Shown here: piece after piece, positions 24,604 through 33,552 of the stretch
Numbering within the stretch: the first letter of the stretch is position 1
Layout of the letters: each line of letters opens with the position of its first letter
NCBI RefSeq assembly: GCF_014701095.1
Contig: NZ_AP023439.1
Span: forward strand, 7,366,001 to 7,430,000
Direction of reading: 5' to 3'
DNA length: 64,000 nt
Source: Streptomyces tuirus
Lineage (GTDB): Bacteria > Actinomycetota > Actinomycetes > Streptomycetales > Streptomycetaceae
The notes under the pieces: model-generated
Seen by the model: the letters and a program-made list of their open reading frames with translations, nothing else
What the model was told of the DNA's origin: nothing
The model's database searches: none
Translations under genes and position numbers: made by a program

Positions 24604-27204
24604 ATGACCGAGCAGTACGTGCTGGATCTTCACGAGGTGGACGAGACACAGCTCGCGCTCGTCGGCGGCAAGGGCGCGCACCTGGGCGCGCTGTCGCGGA
24701 TCGAAGGAATCCGCGTGCCGGGCGGATTCTGCGTGACGACGCATGCCTTCCGGCAGATCATGGCGCAAGCGCCGTCGGCCGGCGATCTGCTGGATCAGCT
24801 GTTGTGCGTGAACCCCGAGGACCGGGAGGCGATCAGCACGCTCAGCGCACGGATGCGCCGGACCATCGAAGGGATCCCCATCCCGGGCGATCTCGCGTCG
24901 GCGATCACCCGCGCGCTCTCCCGCGTCGGCGAGCAGGCCCCCTGCGCCGTCCGGTCCAGCGCGACGGCGGAGGACCTGCCGACGGCGTCCTTCGCCGGCC
25001 AGCAGGACACCTATCTGAACGTCGTGGGACCGACGGCGATCCTCCAGCACATCAGCCGGTGCTGGGCCTCGCAGTTCACCGAGCGGGCCGTGACGTACCG
25101 TCAGCGCAACGGCATCGACCACCGTACGGTCGACATGGCCGTGGTCGTGCAGCGGATGGTCTTTCCATACGCGTCGGGCATCCTCTTCACGGCCGACCCC
25201 GTCACCTGCAACAGGAAGGTCGCCACCGTGGACGCCGGCTTCGGTCTCGGCGAGGCCCTGGTCTCAGGCCTGGTGAACCCGGACGTCTTCAAGGTGCGGC
25301 ACGGCGAGGTCGTCGCGAAGACGATCGCCGCGAAACAGCGCGCCGTCCACGCCCTGCCGGCCGGCGGTACACAGGAGGTGGAGATCGACGCGCGGCGGCA
25401 GGGGCAGCCCGCGCTGACGGATGCGCAGGTCGTGCGGCTCGTCCATCTCGGGCGGCGGATCGAGGAACACTTCGGCCGCCCTCAGGACATCGAATGGTGC
25501 CTGGTCGACGACGACTTCCAGATCGTGCAGAGCCGGCCCATCACGACTCTGTTCCCCATCCCCGAGGCCGCCGCCGGCCAGGGGAATCGCATCTTTGTCT
25601 CCGTCGGGCATCAGCAGATGATGACCGACGCCATGAAGCCCCTCGGTCTGTCCATGTGGAAGCTGACGGCCATGGCGCCGATGACCGAGGCCGGCGGGAG
25701 GCTGTTCGTCGACGCCACGCGAGCCCTTTCCACACCCACCGGCCGCGCCGGCCTCCTGGACCTCGTCGGGAGGGGCGATCCACTGACCAGGGACGCGCTG
25801 GAGACCGTCCTCGACCGCGACGACTTCCTCCCCCTGCTCCCGGACCCGGCTCCCGGCGGACCCCCGGCCGGCGGCGCGCCCGCACCGATCGAGACCGATC
25901 CGGCCCTGGTCAGCGGGCTGATCGAGCGCAGCCAGGCGTCCATCGCCGCACTGCGGCGCGACATCGCCGCGCAGACCGGACCCGCCCTGTTCGACTTCCT
26001 GACGGAGGCCTTCCAGGAGCACAAACGAGTCCTCACCGATCCGCTCAACCATCAGGCGATCATGGCGGGCATGGAGGCCACGTGGTGGCTCAACGACAAG
26101 CTGCACGAGTGGCTGGGGGAGAAGAACGCGGCTGACACGCTCACCCTGTCCGCCCCCGACAACGTCACGTCGGAGATGGGCCTGGCGCTCCTCGACGTCG
26201 CGGACGTGATCCGCCCGCATCCGGAGGTGGTGGCGTTCCTGCAGAGCGTCGAGGACGACGACTTCCTGGACGAACTGCCGAAACACGCGGGCGGGACCAC
26301 GGCGCGCGACGCCATCGAGGGATACCTCGACCGCTACGGCATGCGCTGCGCCGGCGAGATCGACATCACCAGGCCCCGATGGCGCGAGAGCCCCAGCACC
26401 CTTGTGCCGGCGATCCTCGACAACGTCAGGAACTTCGAACCCGGCGCCGCCCGGCGGCGCTTCGAGCAAGGCCGGCAGGAGGCCTGGAAGAAGCAGCAGG
26501 ACGTGCTGACCCGCCTGCGGGCCCTGCCCGACGGGGAGAGCAAGGCCGATGAGACACAGCGGATGATCGAGCGGGTCCGCACCTTCATCGGCTACCGGGA
26601 GTACCCGAAGTACGACATCGTCAGCCGCTACTTCGTCTACAAGCAGGCCCTGCTGGCGGAGGCCGAACGCCTCGTGCGGGCCGAGGTGCTCCCGGAGAAG
26701 GAGGACATCTTCTACCTCACGTTCCAGGAGCTGCACGACGCCGTACGCTCGCACCGGGTGGACGACGGGCTCGTCCGGCAGCGCAAGGAGACGTTCCGGA
26801 CGTACCAGGCGCTCACACCGTCCCGGGTGCTCACATCGGAGGGCGAGACCGTCAACGGGGCGTACCGGCGCGACGACGTGCCGGACGGCGCCCTGATCGG
26901 CCTACCGGTTTCCGGCGGGACCATCGAGGGGCGGGCCCGCGTCATCCTCGACATGGGGCAGGCCGATCTGAAGCCCGGCGACATCCTGGTCACGGCCTAC
27001 ACGGACCCCAGCTGGTCACCCCTCTTCGTCGGGATCGCGGGGCTCGTGACCGAGGTGGGCGGCCTCATGACCCACGGCGCGGTGATCGCACGCGAATACG
27101 GCTTGCCGGCCGTCGTGGGCGTCGACCGGGCCACCCGGCTGATCCGCGACGGCCAGCGGATCCGTGTGCACGGCAGCGACGGGTACGTCGAGATCCTGCC
27201 CTGA
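24604..27204 (+). CDS. rph: Rifampin phosphotransferase
   Basis: An 866-residue enzyme, the standard Rph length. The N-terminal ATP-grasp part starts YVLDLHEVDETQLALVGGKG, with CAVRSSATAEDLPTASFAGQ as in PEP synthase. A middle rifamycin-binding domain (~330-750) follows, and the C-terminal swivelling domain carries the catalytic histidine in LMTHGAVIAREYGLP (about residue 824). Rph uses ATP to phosphorylate the C21 hydroxyl of rifamycins, with release of AMP and phosphate, giving resistance. The ATG at 24604 was chosen because family homology begins there; the frame is open far upstream but runs through the RAE and promoter. Induction by rifamycins through the RAE is expected. It stands alone; no helR-like helicase gene is in this window. 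Confidence 0.96.
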   Translation: MTEQYVLDLHEVDETQLALVGGKGAHLGALSRIEGIRVPGGFCVTTHAFRQIMAQAPSAGDLLDQLLCVNPEDREAISTLSARMRRTIEGIPIPGDLASAITRALSRVGEQAPCAVRSSATAEDLPTASFAGQQDTYLNVVGPTAILQHISRCWASQFTERAVTYRQRNGIDHRTVDMAVVVQRMVFPYASGILFTADPVTCNRKVATVDAGFGLGEALVSGLVNPDVFKVRHGEVVAKTIAAKQRAVHALPAGGTQEVEIDARRQGQPALTDAQVVRLVHLGRRIEEHFGRPQDIEWCLVDDDFQIVQSRPITTLFPIPEAAAGQGNRIFVSVGHQQMMTDAMKPLGLSMWKLTAMAPMTEAGGRLFVDATRALSTPTGRAGLLDLVGRGDPLTRDALETVLDRDDFLPLLPDPAPGGPPAGGAPAPIETDPALVSGLIERSQASIAALRRDIAAQTGPALFDFLTEAFQEHKRVLTDPLNHQAIMAGMEATWWLNDKLHEWLGEKNAADTLTLSAPDNVTSEMGLALLDVADVIRPHPEVVAFLQSVEDDDFLDELPKHAGGTTARDAIEGYLDRYGMRCAGEIDITRPRWRESPSTLVPAILDNVRNFEPGAARRRFEQGRQEAWKKQQDVLTRLRALPDGESKADETQRMIERVRTFIGYREYPKYDIVSRYFVYKQALLAEAERLVRAEVLPEKEDIFYLTFQELHDAVRSHRVDDGLVRQRKETFRTYQALTPSRVLTSEGETVNGAYRRDDVPDGALIGLPVSGGTIEGRARVILDMGQADLKPGDILVTAYTDPSWSPLFVGIAGLVTEVGGLMTHGAVIAREYGLPAVVGVDRATRLIRDGQRIRVHGSDGYVEILP

Positions 27205-27240
27205 CCGGGACCGGGACCGGGACCGGGACCGGGACCGGGC
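27205..27240. repeat. Hexanucleotide tandem repeat just after rph
   Basis: Five exact copies of CCGGGA and a sixth ending in C, starting one base after the rph stop codon. Because the unit is 6 bp, slippage would not shift frames. It may be a simple mutational expansion. Confidence 0.9.
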
Positions 27241-27382
27241 TGTGCCCGACCTGCCCGGGGCCTCCACTGGTTCTGAACTCGGCGGCCCCGACCCGGCCCC
27301 GAAGCCTGCTGCACGACCAGCGCGCCGGCCGGGCGGAACCCGTCTGGTGCGCGGCGGACCGAGCCGTGGGGGCCCGTACGCA

Positions 27383-27748
27383 TCAGGCGATCAGGGCCTG
27401 CTCCGTCGTGGGGTGGCAGGGGATGAGGGTGTCGACGCCGACCAGTTGGAGAACGCGCAGGACGCTTTCCTGGGCTCCGGCGATGCGCACCCAGCCGTCT
27501 GCCCGGCTCACCTGCTGGTGGGCGGCGACGAAGATGTTGATGCCGCTGGAGTCCATGAACGTCACACCGCTGAGGTCCGCGACTATCCGCGGCGGGACCG
27601 TACCGTCCTCGACCAGCAGGGCTTCGCTGAGCACGTCCCGGACGTCGTGGTCGATCTCGCCCCGCAGCGTCACGACACGGACGCCTGCGGTCATGTGGTG
27701 TTCGGCGTGGAGCCGGCCCGGCCGGTCCGCTTCCTCGAGCTGGGACAC
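27383..27748 (-). CDS. STAS-domain anti-sigma factor antagonist
   Basis: A 121-residue single STAS domain of the SpoIIAA/RsbV/BldG type: VRVVTLRGEIDHDV strand, PPRIVADLSGVTFMDSSGINIF with the phosphorylatable serine in DSSG, then a VLRVLQLVGVDTLIPCH C-terminal helix. In its dephosphorylated form such a protein binds an anti-sigma factor and frees sigma. The start is taken as GTG at 27748, where the fold begins, although GAGGAG is only 3 nt upstream. It is divergent from the RsbW-like ATPase gene 155-170 bp away, and the two probably form a partner-switch pair. Confidence 0.88.
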   Translation of the reverse strand: MSQLEEADRPGRLHAEHHMTAGVRVVTLRGEIDHDVRDVLSEALLVEDGTVPPRIVADLSGVTFMDSSGINIFVAAHQQVSRADGWVRIAGAQESVLRVLQLVGVDTLIPCHPTTEQALIA

Positions 27749-27917
27749 CGTCTCCTCGATTGTGCTTAGGCTTGCCCGGTCGGAATGTGCGCAGTCGATT
27801 GTGCCCCACCGCCCCGGCCGGATGCACCCGCGCGGCTGAGCCGAACAGCATCCTTCCGGCATGTAGGGCAGCGAAACGGGTACCGGCGCGCATGAACGGG
27901 GAGTGAGGGCGAGGCCA

Positions 27918-28379
27918 GTGAAACCTGATGCCGACGGTGACGGCTGTACTACGCCTGACGAGCATCTCATGCGTGTCGGGTACGCCTTGGACGGAGACGA
28001 CAGCTGTATCGCGGACGCCCGCCGTCACGCCGCCGCGTTCCTCGACCGGGCGAGCGCCGAGCAGCACCTGCCCGTCTCCGCACGAGCGAGGGACCTCACC
28101 GCGCTGGTGGTCAGCGAGCTCGTCACCAACACGCGCAAATACGCTCCGGGTCCCGTCCTGCTGGAACTGCGAGTCACCGCCCGCGTCGTGGAGATCGCCG
28201 TCTGGGACAGCGACCCCACCATGCCCGCGGCCCGGGCCGCCGACCCCAGCAGGGTCGGGCAGCACGGCTTGGAGATCGTGAAGGCCGTGGCCGAGGAGTT
28301 CGCCGTGCGGCGGGAGGCGGTGGGCAAACGCGTCACCGCCCGCATCCCCTTGGCCGACGGCCCCGGCCGCGGTTTCTGA
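27918..28379 (+). CDS. RsbW-like ATP-binding protein (anti-sigma factor type)
   Basis: A ~153-residue HATPase_c protein with the N-box LVVSELVTNTRKYA, a VWDSDPTMP segment in place of the DxGxG loop and GQHGLEIVKAVAEEFAV as the G2 region. These small GHKL ATPases act as anti-sigma factors or as kinases of STAS antagonists. The GTG at 27918 follows GAGGGCGAGG; a GTG at 27903 and an ATG at 27969 are alternatives. Context with the divergent STAS gene supports partner switching. Confidence 0.87.
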   Translation: MKPDADGDGCTTPDEHLMRVGYALDGDDSCIADARRHAAAFLDRASAEQHLPVSARARDLTALVVSELVTNTRKYAPGPVLLELRVTARVVEIAVWDSDPTMPAARAADPSRVGQHGLEIVKAVAEEFAVRREAVGKRVTARIPLADGPGRGF

Positions 28380-28443
28380 CGGCCGCGACCAAGGGCGTCC
28401 GGATACCCACACGTCACCCGCGCCGAGCTGGAGTCCCCGGTGC

Positions 28444-29016
28444 TCAGCCCTTCGTGACGGACTCTGCGATCCGCAGGGCGGCCTGCTCGGGCGTGAGGTG
28501 CGTGGTGTCGATGACCTCGGCCTCGTCGTGCAGCCATGTGCGGGCGGCCTCGGCGTAGGGCTCGAGGTATTCGAGACGGAACGGGGAGGGGCCCATGACG
28601 CTGTCCCCTTCGATGCGCCGGCGGAGCGTGACCTGGTCGGCGTGGAGGACGAAGTGCCGTACCTCGATGGCATGTTCGGCAAGGCCCGCGCTGATCTCGC
28701 GCCAGTACGGCTCGACCAGGACGGTCATGGGCATCACCAGCGTGCCGCCGGTGAAATCGAGGACGCGGCGGGCGGTCTCGACCACGAGTGGCCGCCAGGG
28801 CGGCCAATGCTGGAAGTTGTTCGTCGAAGGCAGCCCCGGCTTGATGTCCATGAGTGTCTCGCCGACCTTCTCGGCGTCGAACACCCGTGAATCCGGGATA
28901 AGTTGCTGCACCAATGCACTGGTCGTCGTCTTGCCCGCGCCATGGGTGCCGTTGAGCCATACGATCACGGGCCCCACGCTAGCGCCGTGCGGCCGCGATC
29001 GAAGCGTGTCAGTCAT
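28444..29016 (-). CDS. P-loop kinase-like ATPase (TmrB/AAA_18 type)
   Basis: A 190-residue P-loop protein: VIVWLNGTHGAGKTTTS is a Walker A motif in the setting seen in TmrB-like tunicamycin-resistance proteins and in shikimate/nucleoside kinase-like ATPases. Later segments FDAEKVGETL, LVMPMTVLVEPYW, VRHFVLHADQVTLRRRIEGD and a C-terminal VIDTTHLTPEQAA match this family. Function is probably small-molecule phosphorylation or drug resistance, but that is inferred from family. The ATG at 29016 is preceded by a weak AGG; the frame extends to 29124 without support. Confidence 0.85.
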   Translation of the reverse strand: MTDTLRSRPHGASVGPVIVWLNGTHGAGKTTTSALVQQLIPDSRVFDAEKVGETLMDIKPGLPSTNNFQHWPPWRPLVVETARRVLDFTGGTLVMPMTVLVEPYWREISAGLAEHAIEVRHFVLHADQVTLRRRIEGDSVMGPSPFRLEYLEPYAEAARTWLHDEAEVIDTTHLTPEQAALRIAESVTKG

Positions 29017-29096
29017 CTTCCGCCTCGTCCAGGGTATCGCCGGCGTATCGAAACTCGCATACGCCACCGCATCGCCCCTGCGCATGCAATGGAGGC

Positions 29097-29342
29097 ATGA
29101 CCCACCACACCTCCCTGCCCTCACCGCCCGGCCGCACGCGCGGCATCGTGCCCCTCGTCCTGGCGATCCTCGCCCTGGCCGGCGCCGTGTTCGTTGTACG
29201 GCGGCCGCTCATGCTGTCCGCTCCGGCGTGCATGACCGGCCGGTGGCACGGCTGCTTCGACACGTTCAACGGTGACGTGCTCCTCACCCTGGCCGCGCTG
29301 CCGGTGGCCGCGCTCGCGGTCTGGTTTCCCGGTACGTCGTAG
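29097..29342 (+). CDS. Small two-helix membrane protein, hypothetical
   Basis: An 81-residue protein with two hydrophobic segments (IVPLVLAILALAGAVFVV and LLTLAALPVAALAVWF) flanking a loop with two cysteines (APACMTGRWHGCFD). GGAG is very close (about 3 nt) to the ATG, so translation may be weak. Codon use is typical of the strain. No family recognised. Confidence 0.5.
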   Translation: MTHHTSLPSPPGRTRGIVPLVLAILALAGAVFVVRRPLMLSAPACMTGRWHGCFDTFNGDVLLTLAALPVAALAVWFPGTS

Positions 29343-29372
29343 CCGGCGGGGTTCGGGCATGTCCCCGCGTCG

Positions 29373-30080
29373 TCAGCTGTCGGAGTCCTCGGTCTGTGCC
29401 CCGGCTTCCGGCGCGGCGGCCGACCGTGCGGCGGGCGCGGTGTAGAAGACGGACCTGCCCTGCTTCGAACGCTCCGCCTGACTCTTGGCGACGAGCCCCT
29501 CGAGCGTCACACGTACGACCTTGGCCGCGATGTCGCGGTGGGGGTGGGCCTGGCCGAGCGCCGTGGAGATCTCCGCAGCGGAGCGCGGTTCCTTCTGCAC
29601 CGCGAGGTGGCGCCGGATGAGCTCCACGAGGGTGGGCTCGGCGGACTTGGCGGTGCCTGCCTTCTTGGCGGTGCCCGCCGCCTTGGCGGTGCCCGCTGCT
29701 GTGCTGGTGGCTGCCGCCTTGGCGCTGCCTGTCGTCTTGGCCGCGGACTTCCCGGCTGCCCGCTTCGCCGGCGCGGCGGTGGACTTGCGCGCCTTCTGCT
29801 TCCCGCCGGCCGCGGCACCGCCCTTCTTCCGCCGAGGAGAGGGCACCACGGCACCCGCGGAGTCGGAGGCGGACTCGGTCGGGTGCGTGGTGATGCCGAG
29901 AGCCTGGTGCATGCTCACCAGCACGCCGTGGTCGCGCTGCAGGGCGGCAAGCTGCTCCTGCAGCGACGCGATCTCCGCACTGACACGTTCCTGCTCCTTG
30001 ACGTTCGCGTCGAGGTCGCCGGTCACCTGGGCGATGTACTGAGATGCCAGTTCGGTGGCCGGAGTTGTCGTCTCGGACAT
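29373..30080 (-). CDS. Coiled-coil / Lys-Ala-rich linker / winged-helix protein
   Basis: A 235-residue protein in three parts. Residues ~10-60 form a coiled coil (EQERVSAEIASLQEQLAALQ). Residues ~85-150 are a low-complexity Lys/Ala/Gly/Thr linker with repeated KAAGTAKKAGTAK units, like the C-tail of histone H1. The C-terminus holds a small winged-helix-like domain (LVELIRRHLAVQKEPRSAAEISTAL followed by VRVTLEGLVAKSQ). This suggests DNA binding and perhaps chromosome organisation or regulation. The ATG at 30080 has GGAAAGG about 8 nt upstream. It is a conserved type in Streptomyces but its role is unknown to me. Confidence 0.8.
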   Translation of the reverse strand: MSETTTPATELASQYIAQVTGDLDANVKEQERVSAEIASLQEQLAALQRDHGVLVSMHQALGITTHPTESASDSAGAVVPSPRRKKGGAAAGGKQKARKSTAAPAKRAAGKSAAKTTGSAKAAATSTAAGTAKAAGTAKKAGTAKSAEPTLVELIRRHLAVQKEPRSAAEISTALGQAHPHRDIAAKVVRVTLEGLVAKSQAERSKQGRSVFYTAPAARSAAAPEAGAQTEDSDS

Positions 30081-30393
30081 GCTGCTTGCCTTTCCTCGGC
30101 GTCGGAGGCGTACCGCGGATGATGCCTGTCTGGGAGCCAGGTCCCGGCGGCCCGGTAGGACGCCGCATGTGCCGCAAGTTGCCTCGGTGTAGGCATGGTA
30201 CGGACCGAGGAAGCAGGTCGTTCCCCCTGAGGCGAGCAGGGACAAGGCGAGCAGGGGCAAGGCCTGTTCGGATGGTGTGCCGGGCTCGGCGGCGTAGACG
30301 GTCATGGTCAGGCCGGGATCGGCGGCCGGCTCCAGGCCCTCGAAGGCCATCGACCCCCTCCTGACCGGCCGCATCAACCCCGGCGAACGCCGG
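30081..30393. other. Gene-free stretch, 313 bp
   Basis: Lies between the end of the PAD gene and the start of the Lys/Ala-rich protein gene, both on the minus strand. The frame of the latter stays open through here but with no Shine-Dalgarno sequence and no homology I can see. I expect it to contain that gene's promoter. Confidence 0.4.
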
Positions 30394-32376
30394 CTACGGC
30401 TCGTTGCGGTTCACCGCCGGACGCTGCCACCACGCGGCACTCGCGTCGCGCAGGGTGTTGGTGCCGCAGTGCACTTCACCCATGCCGAGGTGGTACGTGT
30501 ACCAGTCGTCGATGTACGACACCTTCATGCCGACCCGCTGGTAGACGGCGGTGACGGCTTCCGTGAAGATGTCCTTGCCGTTGACGACGGGCCCCCACTG
30601 GCGTGGCGCGAGGTAGCGGTCGCGCCCCAGGAGCAGGCCGTTGACCGCACCAGGAACGTACGCACCGGTCATCACCGTCGCCGGGGCCGCCGCCCCCGGG
30701 GCGGGGCTTCCGGCGAGCCACTTCTGCTGGCCGTGGTCCGAGAGGCCGTCGACGAGGTCGGAGCCGGCGCCCATGCGCGTCAGACGGGGCACGGGAATCT
30801 CCTGCCCCTCGGCGCTCAGCGCCTCCGAGCCCCGGGTGTACAGCGCGGGCACCCGCACGATCTCCTCGTCGGTGACCCCGGTCTCCCGCTTGAGGATCTC
30901 CAGGTTGGCCGCGATGCGCCGGGCCGCCATCTCGTTGTCGGCCACCAGGTGACGCGAGGCGAGCGCCTGGTCGATGGTCTCCTTGGGCGCCGGAGTGTCA
31001 CTGCGGCCCGGGACGGAGAACATCTTCGCGCTGCCGTGTCCGTCGCGCTTGGCGTCGCGCAGCAGCCGCAGCCCCGCCTGCGGATCGGCGACCCCGATGC
31101 GCCAGCCGCGCGGGGTGTCGGCGGGCAGGAACTGCACGAACTCGTCGACGTGTCCCACGCTCAGCCAGGAGGTGTCCAGCAGCAGCGGGTCCTGCATCCC
31201 CTGAGACTTGAGCAGAGTCCGCATCACCTTCGACGGACGCGCCCCGCTGTCCTTGCGCTCGCCCATGATGATCCGCCCGGCGGGGAAGGAGCGACCGCCG
31301 TGGGCGTAGGGCGGGATGGTCTCCAGGTTCCCCATGGAGTTGAGCGACCAGTCGTCGGGCTCCGCCGGGTCGTTCACCTGCACGACGCCGATGTCCCGGC
31401 CGCGCACCCGCTCGAACAGTTCCCGGCCCGCGTCCCGGTCCGGCTGTGCGGAACGCAGCATCACACGCATCACGTGCCGCCGGCCGTCCGGCCCGGTCAT
31501 GCTGACGTACGCCGGCTCGACGAAGTCCTGGGCCCAGCGGTCGGCGTACTTCTCGAAGGTGATCAGCGGCGTGGTGATGCCCGCCTTCTTGACCTCCTTG
31601 CCGAGGGCGGTGACGAACTCCCGCTGAAGACGGCTGTCCGGGCCCTCGCCCTGGACCTCGGACACCATCACCTGCTGTGTGTTCTGCAGGTGATGCTGGG
31701 TCAGCAGTGGTGCGACGCGCAGGGTCACCGCGTCGGAGGTGGACATGCGCCCGGACGTCACCGTCAGCCGGACCACGGCACGTCCGTCCCACTTCGTGGC
31801 GTCCCGGACGACATCGGTGGCCTCGACGCCGAACTCCACACCCGCACGCAGCTCGGCGGCCGTCAACCTGGTCGCGGACGTCACGAGGATCCACTTCCCG
31901 GCTCGCTTGAGGAAGAGGTGCGCCTGCGTGCCACCCGTGGCGATCTTCAGGCTGCCCGTGGCGTCCGCGGGGAGGTCCGGCAGGGGCACGGAACGGATTC
32001 GGGCGAGGTCGGCGGCGTCCTCGGTGCCGTTGACCTTCGTGTCCGTGCCGTCGTTGCACGCGGCCAACTTGGCGTCGGACAGCGGTGCGCCACCGGGCCC
32101 GGTCACCGGACACCGCTTGGTGTCGTCGTCGATGTTGGGCAGATACACGGCCCCGCGCTCGATGGACCAGTCGTCCTCGCCGGTCTTGTCGCTGCCACCG
32201 GTGACATCGACCCGCCCGTCGCGGTTGACGTCCGCCCGCAGATCCGCGCGTCCGCCGGCGTCGGCGGCGAAGGCGGAGCCGGCCGGACCGGCCAGCACCG
32301 ATCCGGCGGCAGCCATGGCCAGGACCACCGACCCGGCCGGGTACAGGCGCGACCGCAGACGTCTAGGTGAACGCAC
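30394..32376 (-). CDS. Secreted peptidyl-arginine deiminase (PAD family)
   Basis: A 660-residue protein with a signal peptide (MRSPRRLRSR, hydrophobic core, cleavage near SAFAADA). The C-terminal ~400 residues form a PAD catalytic domain with all four mammalian active-site residues in matching contexts: Asp284 in RWAQDFVEPAY, His409 and Asp411 in SVGHVDEFVQFLP, Cys637 in GEVHCGTN. An EF-hand-like DVNRDGRVD lies at residues 49-57, which fits the calcium dependence of PADs. The enzyme would convert protein arginine to citrulline outside the cell. The GTG at 32376 has GAGAGGA about 7 nt upstream. No target protein can be named. Confidence 0.93.
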   Translation of the reverse strand: MRSPRRLRSRLYPAGSVVLAMAAAGSVLAGPAGSAFAADAGGRADLRADVNRDGRVDVTGGSDKTGEDDWSIERGAVYLPNIDDDTKRCPVTGPGGAPLSDAKLAACNDGTDTKVNGTEDAADLARIRSVPLPDLPADATGSLKIATGGTQAHLFLKRAGKWILVTSATRLTAAELRAGVEFGVEATDVVRDATKWDGRAVVRLTVTSGRMSTSDAVTLRVAPLLTQHHLQNTQQVMVSEVQGEGPDSRLQREFVTALGKEVKKAGITTPLITFEKYADRWAQDFVEPAYVSMTGPDGRRHVMRVMLRSAQPDRDAGRELFERVRGRDIGVVQVNDPAEPDDWSLNSMGNLETIPPYAHGGRSFPAGRIIMGERKDSGARPSKVMRTLLKSQGMQDPLLLDTSWLSVGHVDEFVQFLPADTPRGWRIGVADPQAGLRLLRDAKRDGHGSAKMFSVPGRSDTPAPKETIDQALASRHLVADNEMAARRIAANLEILKRETGVTDEEIVRVPALYTRGSEALSAEGQEIPVPRLTRMGAGSDLVDGLSDHGQQKWLAGSPAPGAAAPATVMTGAYVPGAVNGLLLGRDRYLAPRQWGPVVNGKDIFTEAVTAVYQRVGMKVSYIDDWYTYHLGMGEVHCGTNTLRDASAAWWQRPAVNRNEP

Positions 32377-32518
32377 AGTGCATTCCTCTCAGTTGGGGGG
32401 TTCTCCGCCCTGCAAGAGGAAGGACAGGGGCTGTGCGTTCACTGCGCGGCCAGAGTTGCTTCCCGCGAAGGTGCCGACAGCGCCGCCGCCGAGGCGGCGC
32501 TTGGAACCCGTCGGCCGG

Positions 32519-32941
32519 TCAGGCGATGGACGCCGAAATGATGGCGGACACGGCGAGGTTGCAGGAAGCCGTCACCCAGACCGCGGGATGAGGCTCCTCC
32601 TCGACCAGCGTTGCCCCCAGACGCCCGGGCGTGACCAGGTCCACCACCAGGAACGCCACCGCCATCATCACCAGTCCCAGCAGCCCGAACGCCGCGGTCG
32701 AGACCAGCCCCTTGCCGAAGTCCTCGTACGTCGTCCATATGGACGTGAAGACGATGCCGCCGATACCGAGCAGCGCGGAGCTGAGGACCGTGGCGGCGTT
32801 GCGATTGCGCTGTTCCCAGATCTGCCGGCCGAGCTTTCCGGGCGTCAGCACGTCGACCAGGACGATGCCGAGGACCAGCAGAACCAGCCCCAGACCGCCG
32901 TATGCAGTGGCCCGCCCGAGTCCGTTGACGATGTCGCTCAT
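32519..32941 (-). CDS. DUF350-family membrane protein
   Basis: A 140-residue, four-helix membrane protein with the internal duplication typical of DUF350: LGLVLLVLGIVLVDVLTPGKLG and MMAVAFLVVDLVTPGRLG are clearly related halves, each ending in LTPGxLG. The family is widespread with no known biochemical role. The ATG at 32941 begins MSDIVNGLG. It is 142 bp downstream of the PAD gene start but on the same strand, so it precedes the PAD gene in transcription order and could be co-transcribed with it. Confidence 0.88.
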   Translation of the reverse strand: MSDIVNGLGRATAYGGLGLVLLVLGIVLVDVLTPGKLGRQIWEQRNRNAATVLSSALLGIGGIVFTSIWTTYEDFGKGLVSTAAFGLLGLVMMAVAFLVVDLVTPGRLGATLVEEEPHPAVWVTASCNLAVSAIISASIA

Positions 32942-33169
32942 GGGGTTGCCAACTCCGAAGCGTAGAGATCATGAGTGATCGCGGTCAAAGAGAGGCAAAA
33001 TGTAGCGCACACGCGCAGCCCGCCGAACGGCGCCTGGCCCACTGCGAAGGATCACCGGCGGTGGCGCGCAGGATCCTCGAGTGGTGCCGCAAAGATTCAT
33101 CGTCGACGGGCGAGGTGATGCGTGTCACTGCCCGGGTGTGTCCTCCGGGGCATGCGCGATCATGACGGG

Positions 33170-33552
33170 ATGGACGCTCGCTTCCTCGGCATCGCCGAGC
33201 TGACCGAACCCCCCTCCGTGGCGGTCGTGATCGACGTCATGCGTGCTTTCACGGTGGCTGCCCGGGCCTTCGGCCAGGGTGCGGAAAAGATCGTGCTCGC
33301 CGAGTCGCTGGACGAAGCCCTGGCCCTCAAGGCTCGCCACCCGGACTGGCACTCAAGGACGGACCGCCCTCGCCCGGGTTCGACGCCGTGAACTCGCCGG
33401 GTCTGCTGCGGTCGCTCGACCTCACCGGACGGACCGTCGTGCAGAAGACCACGGCAGGAACCGTCGGCGCCCTGGCGCTCAAGGAGGACTCGCTCATGGT
33501 GCTCCGTCCAACGACCGAACCCGTGCCGGGCCCGGGGGAGGAGTCCCGATGA
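33170..33552 (+). pseudogene. Degenerate 2-phosphosulfolactate phosphatase-like (ComB) gene
   Basis: The first ~60 codons read as a ComB-family N-terminus (FLGIAELTEPPSVAVVIDVM then FTVAARAFGQGAEKIVLAES). At the end of KARHPDW the frame breaks; the next expected part, LKDGPPSPGFDAVNSPGLL followed by DLTGRTVVQKTTAGTVGAL, continues in another frame from about 33350. The homology then stops and the frame ends at 33552, ~100 residues short of a full ComB domain. So there is at least one frameshift and a C-terminal loss. The broken gene's stop overlaps the start of the next gene (ATGA), suggesting the two were once an operon. Confidence 0.85.

Noticed and set aside
27903..27970. N-terminal extension of the STAS protein on the minus strand
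   Set aside because: No homology and it runs into the promoter of the divergent ATPase gene.
29641..29780. Repeat array in the Lys/Ala-rich linker as a possible CRISPR or minisatellite
   Set aside because: Repeats are short, in frame and imperfect, explained by coding of KAAGTAK-type units.
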